NCBI GenBank assembly: GCA_001792895.1
Contig: MARA01000055.1
Location: 62,001-126,000 of the forward strand
DNA: 64,000 nucleotides
Direction: 5' to 3'
From: Lentinus brumalis
Taxonomy: Eukaryota; Basidiomycota; Agaricomycetes; Polyporales; Polyporaceae
This document shows, piece by piece, positions 10,213-20,141 of this stretch. Made by a program: the position numbers and the translations under genes. Each line of letters opens with the position of its first letter. Position 1 is the stretch's first letter. A model generated the notes under the pieces. That model was given only the letters and a program-made list of their open reading frames with translations. It was not told the origin of the DNA and did not search any database.

Positions 10213-11066
10213 TCAGTAGAGACGGATCACCTCAGGGGGCTCCTCGTCTGAATCGACCTCCAGTCGTGCCATGCGCGTTGACAGGCGCCCCTCCACCTCG
10301 CCTCCATCCCCTTCAGCTCCTCGAGTCTTCTTCGGCTTGGAGAGTGACTTGGGAGTCGGGCACTCACGAATATAGTGGCCAACACCACCGCACTGGTGGC
10401 ACGTGACGTCTGAGCGGGCCACTAGGGCAGACAGGTCGGAGAAATCCGAGATGCTGGCCTGGCTGCGGCTGAGCTGAGCCTCGAAGCCGGTGATGCGGGT
10501 GGTGACAGCGGCAATGGTGAGCGAGTCGAATGGAAGCGACTCAAGCTGGGTCAGCACGGGGGCATACTGAGGGGGGAGGCCTTCGGTGATGACAAGTATG
10601 ATGTCGACGGTAGTGGCGGGGCATGGGGTATGGGAGAGCTCGAGCGCTCGAGCGCGAACTCGACCAATCCAGCGAATGGCAGACTCGTCCTCGGACTTGA
10701 CCATGCGGAGAAAGGAGCGACGGAGAGAGAGAGCGGAATTGACTGAAGAAGAACGATGCACCTGCTCCAACGCTTCCCACATCTCGCGAGGGTTTTCCAT
10801 GCCCATCACGAAAGGCACCTGGGAAGGATCGATACTGAGGATGATCTTCGACCTGGCCATCTCCCGCTTCTTCTGCTGCACCTGCAATCCCTTCGGACCC
10901 TTCGGCATCTCCTCGGACGGGACCTCGAACGCAGGACGGACGACATCCCAGAGGTCCAACGCGACGAGGACTGCGACCATCTGAATGCGCCATACCTCGT
11001 AGTTGCCCTCGACGAGCAGCGCAACACGGAGTTGACTGGGCTTTTCGTCCATCTTGAATGGTAGGG
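10213..11066 (-). CDS. gag: Copia Gag (UBN2-type) of gag-only element
   Basis: This is a Copia-class Gag expected to assemble particles and bind RNA. The longer open frame reaches 11157, but the natural start is the ATG that gives MDEKPS, about 90 nt further in, because the second copy at 55191-56033 starts with the same residues. Near the N-terminus is NYEVWRIQMVAVLVALDLWD, typical of UBN2/Copia Gag. The middle is helical, with MENPREMWEALEQVH and LSLRRSFLRM. A CCHC zinc knuckle CHQCGGVGHYIREC lies about 60 residues before the end. The tail is acidic and ends in VIRLY. The frame is intact, unlike the host genes around it, which fits a recently active element. Confidence 0.85.
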
Positions 11067-11215
11067 ACCAGGAGGGACAAAGGGAAAAGGGTAGGGACAG
11101 TAGTGCTCGGTGTCGAAAGAGGCGTAGTCGAACTGCGGTGGCTCGGGAGGTTACCAACCGTTTGCGAGCGGTTGAAAACGAGTTGGCGACGAAGACAGCA
11201 AGAATGAGCGGATTA

Positions 11216-11234
11216 AGCTGCAGGGCTCATAACC
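11216..11234 (-). other. Copia primer-binding site (interior of tRNA-iMet)
   Basis: GGTTATGAGCCCTGC on the minus strand directly follows the 5' LTR. Its complement GCAGGGCTCATAACC reads as the anticodon stem-loop of initiator tRNA-Met (CAT anticodon). Copia elements are known to prime from a cleaved tRNA-iMet half, so this supports the Copia assignment. The same sequence is present at 56201-56215. Confidence 0.65.
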
Positions 11235-11422
11235 TGTTGTTACAGGAAAACGGGCACACGAGCGAGTGACGACGAGCGACGGGTAGATTCAACGACTGGG
11301 GAAACTACAGGCTGTCGAGCGTACTGTAGATGGCGCCGAAACTTTAAGGTTTCGGCGAACTCCGAGCTGTACAGTACAAAGCGCTGCGCCGGGCCGTATG
11401 GGCGCGCGGCTTACTTACAACA
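11235..11422. repeat. LTR (right) of gag-only element copy 1
   Basis: 188 bp partner of the LTR at 9993-10177. It is the 5' LTR with respect to the minus-strand gag gene. Confidence 0.85.
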
Positions 11423-12189
11423 ATCCTCGCATTCAAAAGCGAACACGAGCAGCGCGGCGCGCTGGATCTCGCAGAGCTCCAGGAGCCGAACTCATGAAGC
11501 CCAATCCGCAGCACACTCGGAGCCTCTACCTGCATGGCAACTCGTGTGGTCGAGAGGTGGGGGAAGCGATCGACCACTTAACGGGGTCCTTGTAGTACTG
11601 CGATTGCTGGGTAAAGTCAGAGCGTCGGAAGCACGATCGGTTGCGGGAGGAGACGTGACACTCACTACCAGTGCTTGCTGAAGTGGGGGAGTGAAAGATA
11701 AATGATAGGGAGAAGGACGTCTGGGACGCACCCAGCAGGGGGAGACCGTGCAGTCAGCGCATGTTCATCTCTACGCCGATGTTCGCTTCAACATGAACAC
11801 TGCTCGAGGTCCATGTCACGACTCACGAAGTAAATCCTCCGGCTGCTCGACTCTGATTTGCGGAAAGTCTCTCTTGCATTGCCGCAGGAGCTCGGGTCGC
11901 TAATGCTGCTCGCCCTTGATGTGAAGAGGAGAAAAATCGCTCGTCTCTCGTCTCGGCGGAGGTCTTCAGGCTATACGAGGAAAAGAGGGCGAACATGTCA
12001 CGCGCCTCGGATACACAGAGATAGATGGCCGTGCATAGAGGCCACTGCGGGTCATCCTGACGGCGTTGAAGACCTAAAGGATATCGCCTGGTCTTCTCCC
12101 AGACCAAAGGCGCGGGGACCCTCGACCGACACGGTGTCCCGATCACTTGAAGCCCGAGGAGAACGTCGGGTCGAGCGAGGAGACACCCC

Positions 12190-12540
12190 GTAGCCTTATT
12201 CCGTACGCCATTGCAACGCGCCGCAGGCCCGCAACGACGGAGAACGTTCGAGTAGCCTACGGAGTGTCCATCGCAGGCAGCCACCTGCAACGATGAGGAA
12301 GTCAGTAATCACCCCGCCCAGGTCATGCTGTGGGCGTACCTGAGGCCGTACAGCGCGAGCTCTAGATCCGACGCTAGCCATGACCAGCGTCCGTAGCCTA
12401 GTGCACCACGCCCGCAGGCCCGCGACGACAGAAAGGTCACTTCCGCGGCTTCCGTCACAGACAGCGTGCAACGACGCGCAAGTCAGCCATCTCACCGCGC
12501 GGTAAGCTGCTGTGGGCGTACCTGAAGTCCTGGAATGCGA
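12190..12540. repeat. Degenerate tandem repeat, about 203 bp period
   Basis: The order GTAGCC ... CGCAGGCCCGC ... ACGAC ... AAGTCAG ... CTGTGGGCGTACCTGA occurs twice, starting at 12190 and 12393. Fainter similarity continues to about 12790. The copies are diverged. Confidence 0.45.
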
Positions 12541-12906
12541 CCTGCACTCCCTCGAACGCCTCTATGGTGCCGTACCCATCAATAGATCATAAGTAGTGTC
12601 ATAGCGGGATCTGCGAAGCCAAGTCGTGCCACGAACACGTCGGGATGGAATTCGAGCTGCGACAACGCTCCTGTGCCCACGTAAGGCTGTGCTCTGCGCC
12701 TCAAGCCTCAGGGACGATGACACTTGCGCATCTTCCATCACCCGTACAGCACAAGCAGCGCGAGCTTGAGATCGGACGCGGAGTTGATGCGCCGGGGATG
12801 CATCAGCTGCGATATCTAGAGTGCTGGAGAGATGTATTGCGGCGAGCCACTGCCTGCTACGAGCACGTCGAAATGGCATGCGAGCACGCGTTTGTCGACA
12901 ACGAAT

Positions 12907-12940
12907 GAGGAAGAGGAGGAGGAGGAGGAGGAGGAGGATT
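12907..12940. repeat. (GGA)n microsatellite
   Basis: About ten tandem GGA triplets within noncoding DNA. Confidence 0.8.
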
Positions 12941-14740
12941 TGGCTTCCGGCGCGGAAACGGGTCTAGCCTCTGCATCCTAAAATCCCACCTAGACAACTG
13001 GGGTAGCGAGCATGCGCCTTGCTGGGAGGGACAGGCTAACGTTGTCGAGGTCAGCATGGATCAAGCAAACGAAAGCACGAAGGACTCGCGAGCCGCACCT
13101 CAAGGCCAACAATCCCGTCGTAGCACCATCTGATAATATTGCGACGAGACAGTGCCTACATCCCGTTCAAGCTCACAAGCCCGCGCAGTCGTCTGCGAGC
13201 ACAATTCGCGCATCTCGCGCTCCTGGACGTCCTCGAACGACCGGTCTCCTTGCAAGCACCAAGTACCAGCGGTTCGGACGTTCCCTGATGTCGTTCTCCA
13301 GATCTCGTCCAAATGCAGATTGCGGTGACACAGCCTGTCTCCCGGGCGGATTCCTTCGCTCGATCAATCACTCAGCAGCCTCCGAGTCCACGACTTCTCC
13401 GAGGCTGCTTTGCAGCCAGTGTCAGTCGAGATTCCAGCAGATCGCGCTGTCGAGGTTCCCCAAGAAACAAGTAATGCATCTCACAGGCAAGCATAGACGA
13501 GACACGGTCGAGCGAGCGAGTCAAGTCGCGAGGGCAGGGAGTTGGTGGTGGGTGGTGCAAGAGAGGCCGCGGCCCGGACGCGCGACAAGAATAAGCGCCC
13601 AAAATAAGTATCTTAAGTATCGAGACTCGAGTCGCGCTCGTTCGTCCATCCGACCGTCACCGCGTGAGTATCGTCTTCGGTGCTTGCACTCGTTGTTATT
13701 TTATCTGACCTTTACTTTCAGCGACGGCTGGACAGGCCGTCCAACGCTCCAAGAGGCTACGCGTCAAGTTCGATTTCCCGCCCTCGACTTCTCATCTACC
13801 GTACGAACACGATCTGTCATCGCTGGTGGCATGATCATCGAACAACCTTGGTAAAGTCATGCTGGACACTCCAGTGCGTTGCAGTGCGCGGCTGTGGGTG
13901 AGTACCGCTGCGACTCTAGCTGCGTTGCTCATTTCTCTGCGGCAGCGAACGGGTCGGAGAGCTTGTGCGTGCAAAAGAGTCCCGTTTCAAGGCTGGGAGC
14001 TAGCCATGACCATCAAGTCCGCAACCCTTCCGCAGCAACTCGACTACTAGCAAGCACCGCTCATCCGCATTTTAATAGAGGTAAGCTTCTGATTGGCTCA
14101 AGCATGTACTCTAACCTGACGCCGTGCGGTTAAGTTGAGTTATGTCCACGGTAGCACCACCTGCGCGGCGCCCGATGAATTCACAGGTCAAAATCTATGA
14201 ATGACTGCTCTCGATCGTTCCGGGTGGGATACGATCCGCTGACTGGGAGGGTTCATGGGTACTGGGTACGTCACTCCCTATTGCGAGAGCCTACGCGTCC
14301 GCTAATGCCGTGAAACTTGCAGTATCCAGTATCCACGGCCGGCTTCGGGTGTCTTGACGCGGCATGTCTCGGATCTGCAGGCCCCAGGTCTCAAATAAGG
14401 ACGACGCATCTGCGTAGGTAGCAGGACCATTTCGACGTTGGCCGCGTAACGGCGACATCGTCCAAGTCCCGGCTCCTCCCACCTCCCAGCTCCGAGCATG
14501 GAACTCTCAGCGCACCATCGAATCGGTACGGACCCTCTGTCTCTGCCAGATCTCCCGAACCGGGACGTCTAGCCCACGTTGTCTATCACTCAACAGGTCC
14601 GCGGGGTCCGCCTCATCTCAGGCTCCCGGCCCACGGCCCCCATTAATGCGGACCCCCCTCTCCCTCTTTGGACGGCCAACCGCGCACGTACGACGGTCCG
14701 CCGTCATCCCGACCCTCCCGTCTCTTCTGATACCCTGCAG

Positions 14741-14826
14741 CTGACATCGTGCAACGGACAGCCGACCCGTCTCCCAGTGGCGGGTCGGTCCTCGGCGGGC
14801 AATCGGGATTCGACTCCCCGTGTCAG
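14741..14826 (+). tRNA. tRNA-like unit, family A (A1), plus strand
   Basis: Acceptor CTGACAT pairs with ATGTCAG-type GTGTCAG. The D-arm-like TGCAACGGACAGCC and the T-arm/B box GGATTCGACTCCCC are present. The anticodon arm is an 8 bp hairpin (CCGACCCG/CGGGTCGG) with no standard anticodon loop. A T7 run follows about 25 nt after the 3' end, a strong Pol III stop. It is the only family A unit on this strand and belongs to the inverted fragment of the 47-62 kb locus. Probably a tRNA-derived pseudogene or SINE head. Confidence 0.5.
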
Positions 14827-15122
14827 TAATTCACAAAGCCTGACAAGTTTTTTTGGGTCCCAATGCCCCAGCTCGCTACTGGGCCAGGAATCCGTAGCTA
14901 CTTGCGTCGGCGTCGAAGTCTGCTGTCTACGTGACCCGACCAGTCGACACCGAAGTGCGTGCATGCGGTCGAGTGCGTCTCACTCTCACGGCTCCGCCGC
15001 AGAACGCCTCCCCGGCCCCCGGCGACGCGGACACCGACCCGCGCATACAGCTGGAGCATCCGAATCAGCCCCGCCCTGCTCTCGCACGTCACAACACCGC
15101 AGTACCTCGGTACCCTCGCAGG

Positions 15123-15216
15123 TCGACGTTGTGTAGCGGTCAATGCCGCTGCCTCCCGGACATATACACACGTCCCACGGGAGAACGCGCACGGGGTTCG
15201 AATCCCCGCGTCATGG
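15123..15216 (+). tRNA. tRNA-like unit, family B (B1), plus strand
   Basis: GACGTTGTGTAGCGGTCAA (A-box-like) and GGGGTTCGAATCCCC (B box and T arm) end in GCGTC, which pairs with GACGT. The anticodon region is expanded, as in the other family B units at 50424, 54010 and 59171. A TTTT terminator lies about 25 nt downstream. A degenerate third piece with only the B-box half lies at 15420-15470. Confidence 0.45.
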
Positions 15217-15539
15217 CCATACCACTGTTTGATGAGTCCTTTTGCTCCGCCCTAGCCTGAGCCTGAGCAGTCAGGGCGCTCGGAGCTCCAGGGCTTCCCA
15301 CTCGGCAGTACTCGTCGCTCGTCGCTCGTCGCTCGTCTCGCTCGACCCATCGAAGGTTGGAAATCGCCTGCCGCATACGACCTCTCGCTCCAGCTGCTCT
15401 CGGACTAAGACGCAGAGAGTTGCCATATAGCGATACCCGCGAGTACGAGGTTCGAGCCCTCGCGTCATGGCCCTTTCCGTCGGTGCATCACTTTCTTTTG
15501 ACTACGATAGCGTGCTCACGACATCAGGCGCACTCCCCG

Positions 15540-15835
15540 TGGCTCGAGACGGCCCTGGACGGCTTCGCCCTTGGAACCGATAACATACAGGCAACATCCA
15601 CGCGCCGCACGTATTTCGTGGCACCGCCGACGTGTTCGAAGCCCCATGTCTGCGAGGACAACCGCGTTGGTCTCCTACTGCCCCAGAGTCGGATTCAAGT
15701 TCAGCATTGCAACGAACGACTCACCTGCTCCACGCGCCACGACTCGCCGCCCTTCTCCGGGTCGGTCTGCGCAAGCGAATGGACGGTGGGCTCGTCGACG
15801 AACGTCTCGGGGAGCTTCTCCCAGTTGCAGTTCGA
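15540..15835 (-). pseudogene. Truncated copy of the 47.4/61.1 kb gene
   Basis: On the minus strand, 15835-15725 encodes LPETFVDEPTVHSLAQTDPE, close to LPETFVDGTVVHSLAQSDPE in the gene at 47359. The exon ends at the same GTGAGT donor. A 75 nt intron (15650-15724) is followed by an exon starting TWGFEHVGGA, as in the intact paralogs. An 11 bp insertion then shifts the frame and similarity fades before 15540. The first exon and half of the second are missing. It lies beside tRNA-like units A1 and B1, all inverted relative to the 47-62 kb locus, so a block rather than a single gene was copied. Confidence 0.75.
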
Positions 15836-15979
15836 AGCCGGGGGTGCGGGAGGCGGGCCCCCCTCAGGTTGAGAGGTGGAAGATCGACGAGACATCAGAA
15901 CGGGAAGCACAAAACTCGAGACTGGGTCAGAGGGAGATGTCCGAGTCGTGGTTAAAAGTCAAGTCGCGCGGCGCTCCTA

Positions 15980-16118
15980 ATGGACCCGGTGCCGGGATAC
16001 ACACCCATGTCCACGGAGGAGTTCCGCAAGGTCATGATCGAGCTCGGCACGACTGAAGAGACCCTCGGCGCGTACGTCAAGGGGTTCAACCGCTGGGCGG
16101 AGATCGTCAAGCAGCGGG
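15980..16118 (+). pseudogene. Unknown host gene fragment at gypsy insertion (left side)
   Basis: A plus-strand frame from an ATG at about 15980 (MDPVPGYTPMSTEEFRKVM...) runs into the left target duplication of the gypsy chromovirus at 16114-16118. I do not recognise it. Whether the frame continues at 38106 after the element is uncertain: the directly joined frame is open only for a while, and the best-looking frame on the right (38104 onward) is a different one, so an intron or decay would be needed. Confidence 0.35.
16114..16118. repeat. 5 bp target duplication GCGGG (left)
   Basis: GCGGG precedes the left LTR and is repeated at 38101-38105 after the right LTR, proving that the two LTRs belong to one 22 kb insertion. 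Confidence 0.9.
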
Positions 16119-16650
16119 TGTTGTGGATTCTTACTTACTAGGGACTGCTCTAGGCCCTCGACTCGGAATAGACTCGAACGTACCTTCCCTTGAAGACTTC
16201 TCCCTCCTTCCTGCACTCACTAGATCTCTCCTGTACATTCTCCTTTACTCTAGATTGTTCCTACGCTTGACTCGTGTCCTCGTCGTCTCTGACAGAAGCC
16301 CATAGAATACTCTAGAATATGTTTACTGAAGAGGTATATAGGAACAGGCTCTCTGCGCCTGCAATGCATCCATCTTTCGCCCAATCATACCACCGCGTGA
16401 AGCGTGAACTGTCTGCCGTTCTAAGTGTACAAGATTAGCTCTGTGCACGCGTTGAGTGAGTCGCAGTAAGCTTGGCGCTACTACGATCTCTATCTTCAGC
16501 GGCTCCTGTCCGATCAGATCTGTATACGACTTCGTGAGATTCTCCTCAGTCTTCTAGTCGTTGTGACGACCACTCGTACGCTACAAGGCACTCGACCTTT
16601 ACGCACTACGATCCGTCTGCGAGCCTCCTCGTAGCCCCTAGGTCACAACA
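16119..16650 (+). repeat. 5' LTR of gypsy chromovirus
   Basis: 532 bp, TGTTGTGG...GGTCACAACA. A TATA-like GGTATATAGG occurs about 215 bp in. Identical by eye to 37569-38100. Confidence 0.9.
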
Positions 16651-16825
16651 TTGGTGGACGCACTGGGAAATCTCTAGTAAGTCTGATAGATCTTTGACGC
16701 AACGTCCTACCAGTTCACACTCCCCCGGCACTTCACTCCACTTTCAAACACTCCATACAGACACATTTAGTACTCTGTAACTCGTCGCATCTAATACACC
16801 CCCCCGCTCATCATCCTACAACACC

Positions 16826-17060
16826 ATGAATGACCCACAGCCTTCGAAGAGCAAGTCGCTCGAACCGTCTGAGGAGGAGGAGGAGGAGGAGAGAACCGTG
16901 TTCGGGTGGCGCGAGCGCCACCCACGAATCCCGCTTAGGCTAGCAACGCCGGCAGGGTTCTCCTTGCCCGTCGTGCAGGCTGCTTCGACGCGCACGAACG
17001 GGCCCAATTGCCACAAGCAACGGGGACGCCGGACGGACGACGATCAAGGCAGAGAACTCT
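16826..17060 (+). other. Possible N-terminal gag segment left of the LINE
   Basis: After a 175 nt leader, an ATG at 16826 opens a frame with a run of Glu residues (EEEEEEE), Pro and Arg. It is cut off where the LINE 3' end begins, somewhere in 17030-17148. It may be the start of Gag, interrupted by the LINE and resumed near 26730. Not verified. Confidence 0.35.
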
Positions 17061-17148
17061 ACCATGCGGTAGTAGGCGTGCGGGTATCCGCCATAGACAC
17101 AACCAAAGACAAGAAAGATAACATGTATAGAGACTCAACGCGGGCACA

Positions 17149-17914
17149 TTACAGAGCTCGAAGTTCGGCTTCGCTACCGAGTAACAGAGGAGGTACGGTC
17201 TCGACAAGTAGGAAGAGTTCATGGACGAAATGTGCTAGTGTAGCCAGAGTACGATGTGTACGTAGGAGGAAATCCAGGAAGTCCCAGTCCTGCATGCGAT
17301 GGACCATCTGTCGGGCACCGGGAAGGGGCTCCGGAAGGTCCTCGAGGGCGGCTAGGAGATGGGTCTCGCGACAATCGACTACGGCTGGGGCATCACATTG
17401 TAATAGTACGTGAATTTCGTCCTCAATAGCTTCCTGTTTACGACAGAAACGACAGATGCGAAACTGTCGTGGTACCTTCGGGGATCGGTGGCGGCCTTCC
17501 TCCACACCGAGACGATGGTTTGAGCACATCAACCGTACCAGGGCCTCCCGGTGCTTCGGATGAGAGACGGCGAGGTAGGGTTGCGGGCGACACAGGAGCG
17601 ACAGCTTCAAGGGCTGAGGGATGCGCTCGAATCGCGCTCTGATTACTGGGAGCTTGCGGGACTTCGTGACGGAGACGTATAGGTGGCGGGCGAGGGATGA
17701 CTCGACTTCCGTAAGAGTCGCTTTGACACGCTCCAGAGACGGCGGGGTTTCCAGTGGCAGGAGAACCGGGACGGGGAGGGTGTATAGCGAGTGGCATAAG
17801 TCGCTCCACCAGGACGAGTGTCCATTGCGGGCTGACTCATGTGGTTGGGCGAGTTCCCAGGCCTCCTGTACGGCCGCGAGTGCAAGCGCAGGCCGATCGC
17901 GAAGGACGTACACG
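17149..17914 (-). pseudogene. LINE ORF2 C-terminal part with CCHC motif
   Basis: The frame continues directly from the RT part at 20135 when the foldback element and one AGCCAGC copy are removed. It encodes the post-RT region and a Cys/His motif CRFCRKQEAIEDEIHVLLQC, the zinc-knuckle-like module common at the C-terminus of LINE ORF2 proteins. A TAA stop at 17149 is followed by a short 3' UTR. It is now untranslatable from its own start. Confidence 0.75.
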
Positions 17915-17921
17915 AGCCAGC
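17915..17921. repeat. 7 bp target duplication AGCCAGC (left)
   Basis: Repeated at 20135-20141. The flanking G also matches, so an 8 bp reading (GAGCCAGC) is possible here, but the other two elements support 7 bp. Confidence 0.85.
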
Positions 17922-20134
17922 CACCAACTGTTGTAGGTCTAATACATTAAGTTATGGTAAAGGCCTGCGGGTGCTTATACATTATATTATGGTTGTGAGC
18001 CTTAATGCATTAGAGTTGCCCAGGGAAACCGGGCCTGCCCCGGGACCCTGCCCAAATAGGCAGCTGATCTAATAGCCAGGCCGGAAGGGGCGCTTTCTGG
18101 GCGCTTTTTTGGCTTTTTTGCTGTGCTATGCCCTTCCAACCCCTCGGGGCTTGGGTGGCTGTGTTATACCAACCATCTGGCGCTTTTTTCGTGCTTTCCT
18201 ATCCCAATATGGCAACTTGGTGCTCATGGCTTGTTAGCCCACTATTGCTCTGCCTCTAGCTCTCTCAAATCTTCATAAATCCGCATGAAATTAGGCTCAT
18301 TGAGTTCGCATTTTTACTCTCCACTTGATGGGCCTATATAGGCAAGCATGGGACCTCTAGAGATCCACATATCGTTCATACTGTGCATAGACCAGATAGC
18401 TCCACCCTGTATAGGTTGATGAGCACTGATCTCATTGCCCCAAGCCTTGGCATAGATGGTCAGTATGATATGCCTTCAGGGTTGAGCAGATTATATGGCT
18501 GTACCCTCTTCTGTGATGCTTTGAATCATGATTTTGTTTTGCATGAGTAGAATGCCAGTATTTCTTGCATAGCACGTGACAACATGCTTCAATGAATCTG
18601 CAAATTTGTGCATTAGAAAGCTTACGTGTATGCACCACTGATTCAGGAATTCAATCTCTTATCAGAGTTTTTGTGAGCATAGCAGTGGGTTATCAGCCAT
18701 GTGGAATAGCATGTCTATTCCACCAGATCCTCTTGGGTGATAAGCATATAAGTATTACCAACGGCAAGGGCATGTTTACAGCTTTATACTACAGTTTATT
18801 CCATCAATATTGGCGGACCTGGGCCTGGCCTATGAGCCAGATCGTAAAATAAGCGCCCGTGTAAGACGCGTCTTAATTCTTGTATGCGTGATATTTGGCC
18901 CTTTGACATGAATCTAGGAGCCACAGCACTTGTAGAAATAACTCTATTGATGCCTTGAACATGTCCCTTGATGATGGATACATATAATGGCCATCCAAAG
19001 GTGTAGCAGTTGGGAAACATGATACATATCTTAGTTTGCAGTATGCCACCCTGCAGGCTGCTGGTAGCAACTTCCCCTACTTTTTCCCCACCCCAAAAAC
19101 TTCGAACACAACTATTGTAATACTGCTTTCTCTGACCTGTTCAGTGCTGAAGATCTGCTTATCAGGCCAGAAATAAGGAAGATATTGCCGACTTTTTGGC
19201 AGAACTGATAAGGGGCTGTAACTACATGCTGTGGGCGGATAAGGCTGCAAAGTGGTGGAAGTTAAGATAATAATGGTACTAAATGATTCCAAAAAGCAGC
19301 ATGGTGCTCTGACTTATGAAAGTGCAGATATGAGCTAATTACTGAAGCAGACATCTCACATGAACCATTATCGCATTTACGAATTGCACATGCAATGCCA
19401 AGCATTGTCAATGTTATTATAGTAGTACTATAGTACTACCAGAGCTATGAGGAGCATATGAGGGCTACTGATGCCCAGTCTGCTGTACTGTGTTGGATAT
19501 ACAGGACACAGGATATAAGATGGCAATGGCACAGTATATGGCCTGATTGGCATATATCTCATATCACTCAAACGAAACTAACTCTTGCTTGCATATAGTA
19601 ATAGTGGGCAGCTATACTGATTCTATATAGCCCCACGATCCATCAATTTCTGCCAGGGACTGCAATATGCAAGTATTGTAGAGATACCACAACACATGAT
19701 TGCTTTATAATGTTTATAATAAGCCCATCAAGTGGAGAGTAAAAATGCGAACTCAATGAGCCTAATTTCATGCGGATTTATGAAGATTTGAGAGAGCTAG
19801 AGGCAGAGCAATAGTGGGCTAACAAGCCATGAGCACCAAGTTGCCATATTGGGATAGGAAAGCACGAAAAAAGCGCCAGATGGTTGGTATAACACAGCCA
19901 CCCAAGCCCCGAGGGGTTGGAAGGGCATAGCACAGCAAAAAAGCCAAAAAAGCGCCCAGAAAGCGCCCCTTCCGGCCTGGCTATTAGATCAGCTGCCTAT
20001 TTGGGCAGGGTCCCGGGGCAGGCCCGGTTTCCCTGGGCAACTCTAATGCATTAAGGCTCACAACCATAATATAATGTATAAGCACCCGCAGGCCTTTACC
20101 ATAACTTAATGTATTAGACTTACAACAGCAGCTG
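17922..20134. mobile_element. Foldback DNA transposon copy 2, inside the LINE
   Basis: A 2213 bp element with inverted repeats of about 410 bp (17922-18332 and about 19725-20134), nearly identical to each other. The tips are CACCAACTGTTGTAGGT on the left and CAGCTGCTGTTGTAAGT on the right (reverse complement); the strict repeat then begins CTAATACATTAAG. The arms hold GGCGCTTTTTTCGTG and CCCAATATGGCAACTT, shared with copy 3. The 1.4 kb core is AT-rich, with only short frames and no transposase. It interrupts LINE ORF2 in frame. Confidence 0.85.
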
Positions 20135-20141
20135 AGCCAGC
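20135..20141. repeat. 7 bp target duplication AGCCAGC (right)
   Basis: Right-hand partner of 17915-17921. Confidence 0.85.

Larger units (their letters stand above)
9993..11422 (-). mobile_element. Gag-only Copia-type LTR element (TR-GAG), copy 1
   Basis: A complete 1430 bp LTR element. LTRs lie at 9993-10177 and 11235-11422 (TGTTGTTACAGG ... CTTACTTACAACA), flanked by a 5 bp duplication ATCCT (9988-9992 and 11423-11427). It encodes only a Copia Gag on the minus strand; about 35 bp separate the gag stop from the left LTR, so no protease, integrase or RT fits. A polypurine stretch AAGGGGCG abuts the left LTR, and GGTTATGAGCCCTGC next to the right LTR matches the interior of initiator tRNA-Met. 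The LTRs differ by a 3 bp indel. Structurally it matches terminal-repeat-with-gag elements described in plants and must rely on an autonomous Copia partner. Confidence 0.85.
9610..11497 (+). pseudogene. Second decayed BTB-family gene, split by gag-only LTR element
   Basis: Fragments matching the intact BTB gene at 44445-45587 run along the plus strand. One at about 9690-9760 has ALARVGNKYIVHDVV, compared with ALIRVGDKYGVHRLV in the intact copy, and ends in TAA. Another at 9800-9992 includes NHAIEALHV and HAQLNEKEI. The frame is then cut by the LTR element at 9993. After the ATCCT duplication (11423-11427) it resumes with LAFKSEHEQRGALDLAELQEP and stops at TGA 11495-11497, compared with LALKRELKRRGEQAV...LQEP in the intact gene. 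There are internal stops and it is truncated at both ends. Confidence 0.65.
11498..14740. other. No gene recognised; short repeats
   Basis: This 3.2 kb stretch has many open frames but none with recognisable motifs. It contains a degenerate tandem repeat (12190-12540, period about 203 bp) and a GAG/GGA microsatellite (about 12907-12940). Fragments of unknown former genes are possible, for instance a minus-strand frame near 13100-13312. Confidence 0.35.

Noticed and set aside
13012..13854. 280-codon plus-strand open frame
   Set aside because: Arg/Ser-rich composition typical of a shadow frame in GC-rich DNA, with no motif and no splice pattern.
17915..20141. hAT transposon assignment for copy 2, based on a possible 8 bp duplication GAGCCAGC
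   Set aside because: The eighth base can be explained by the element's own terminal base, and the other two copies support 7 bp.
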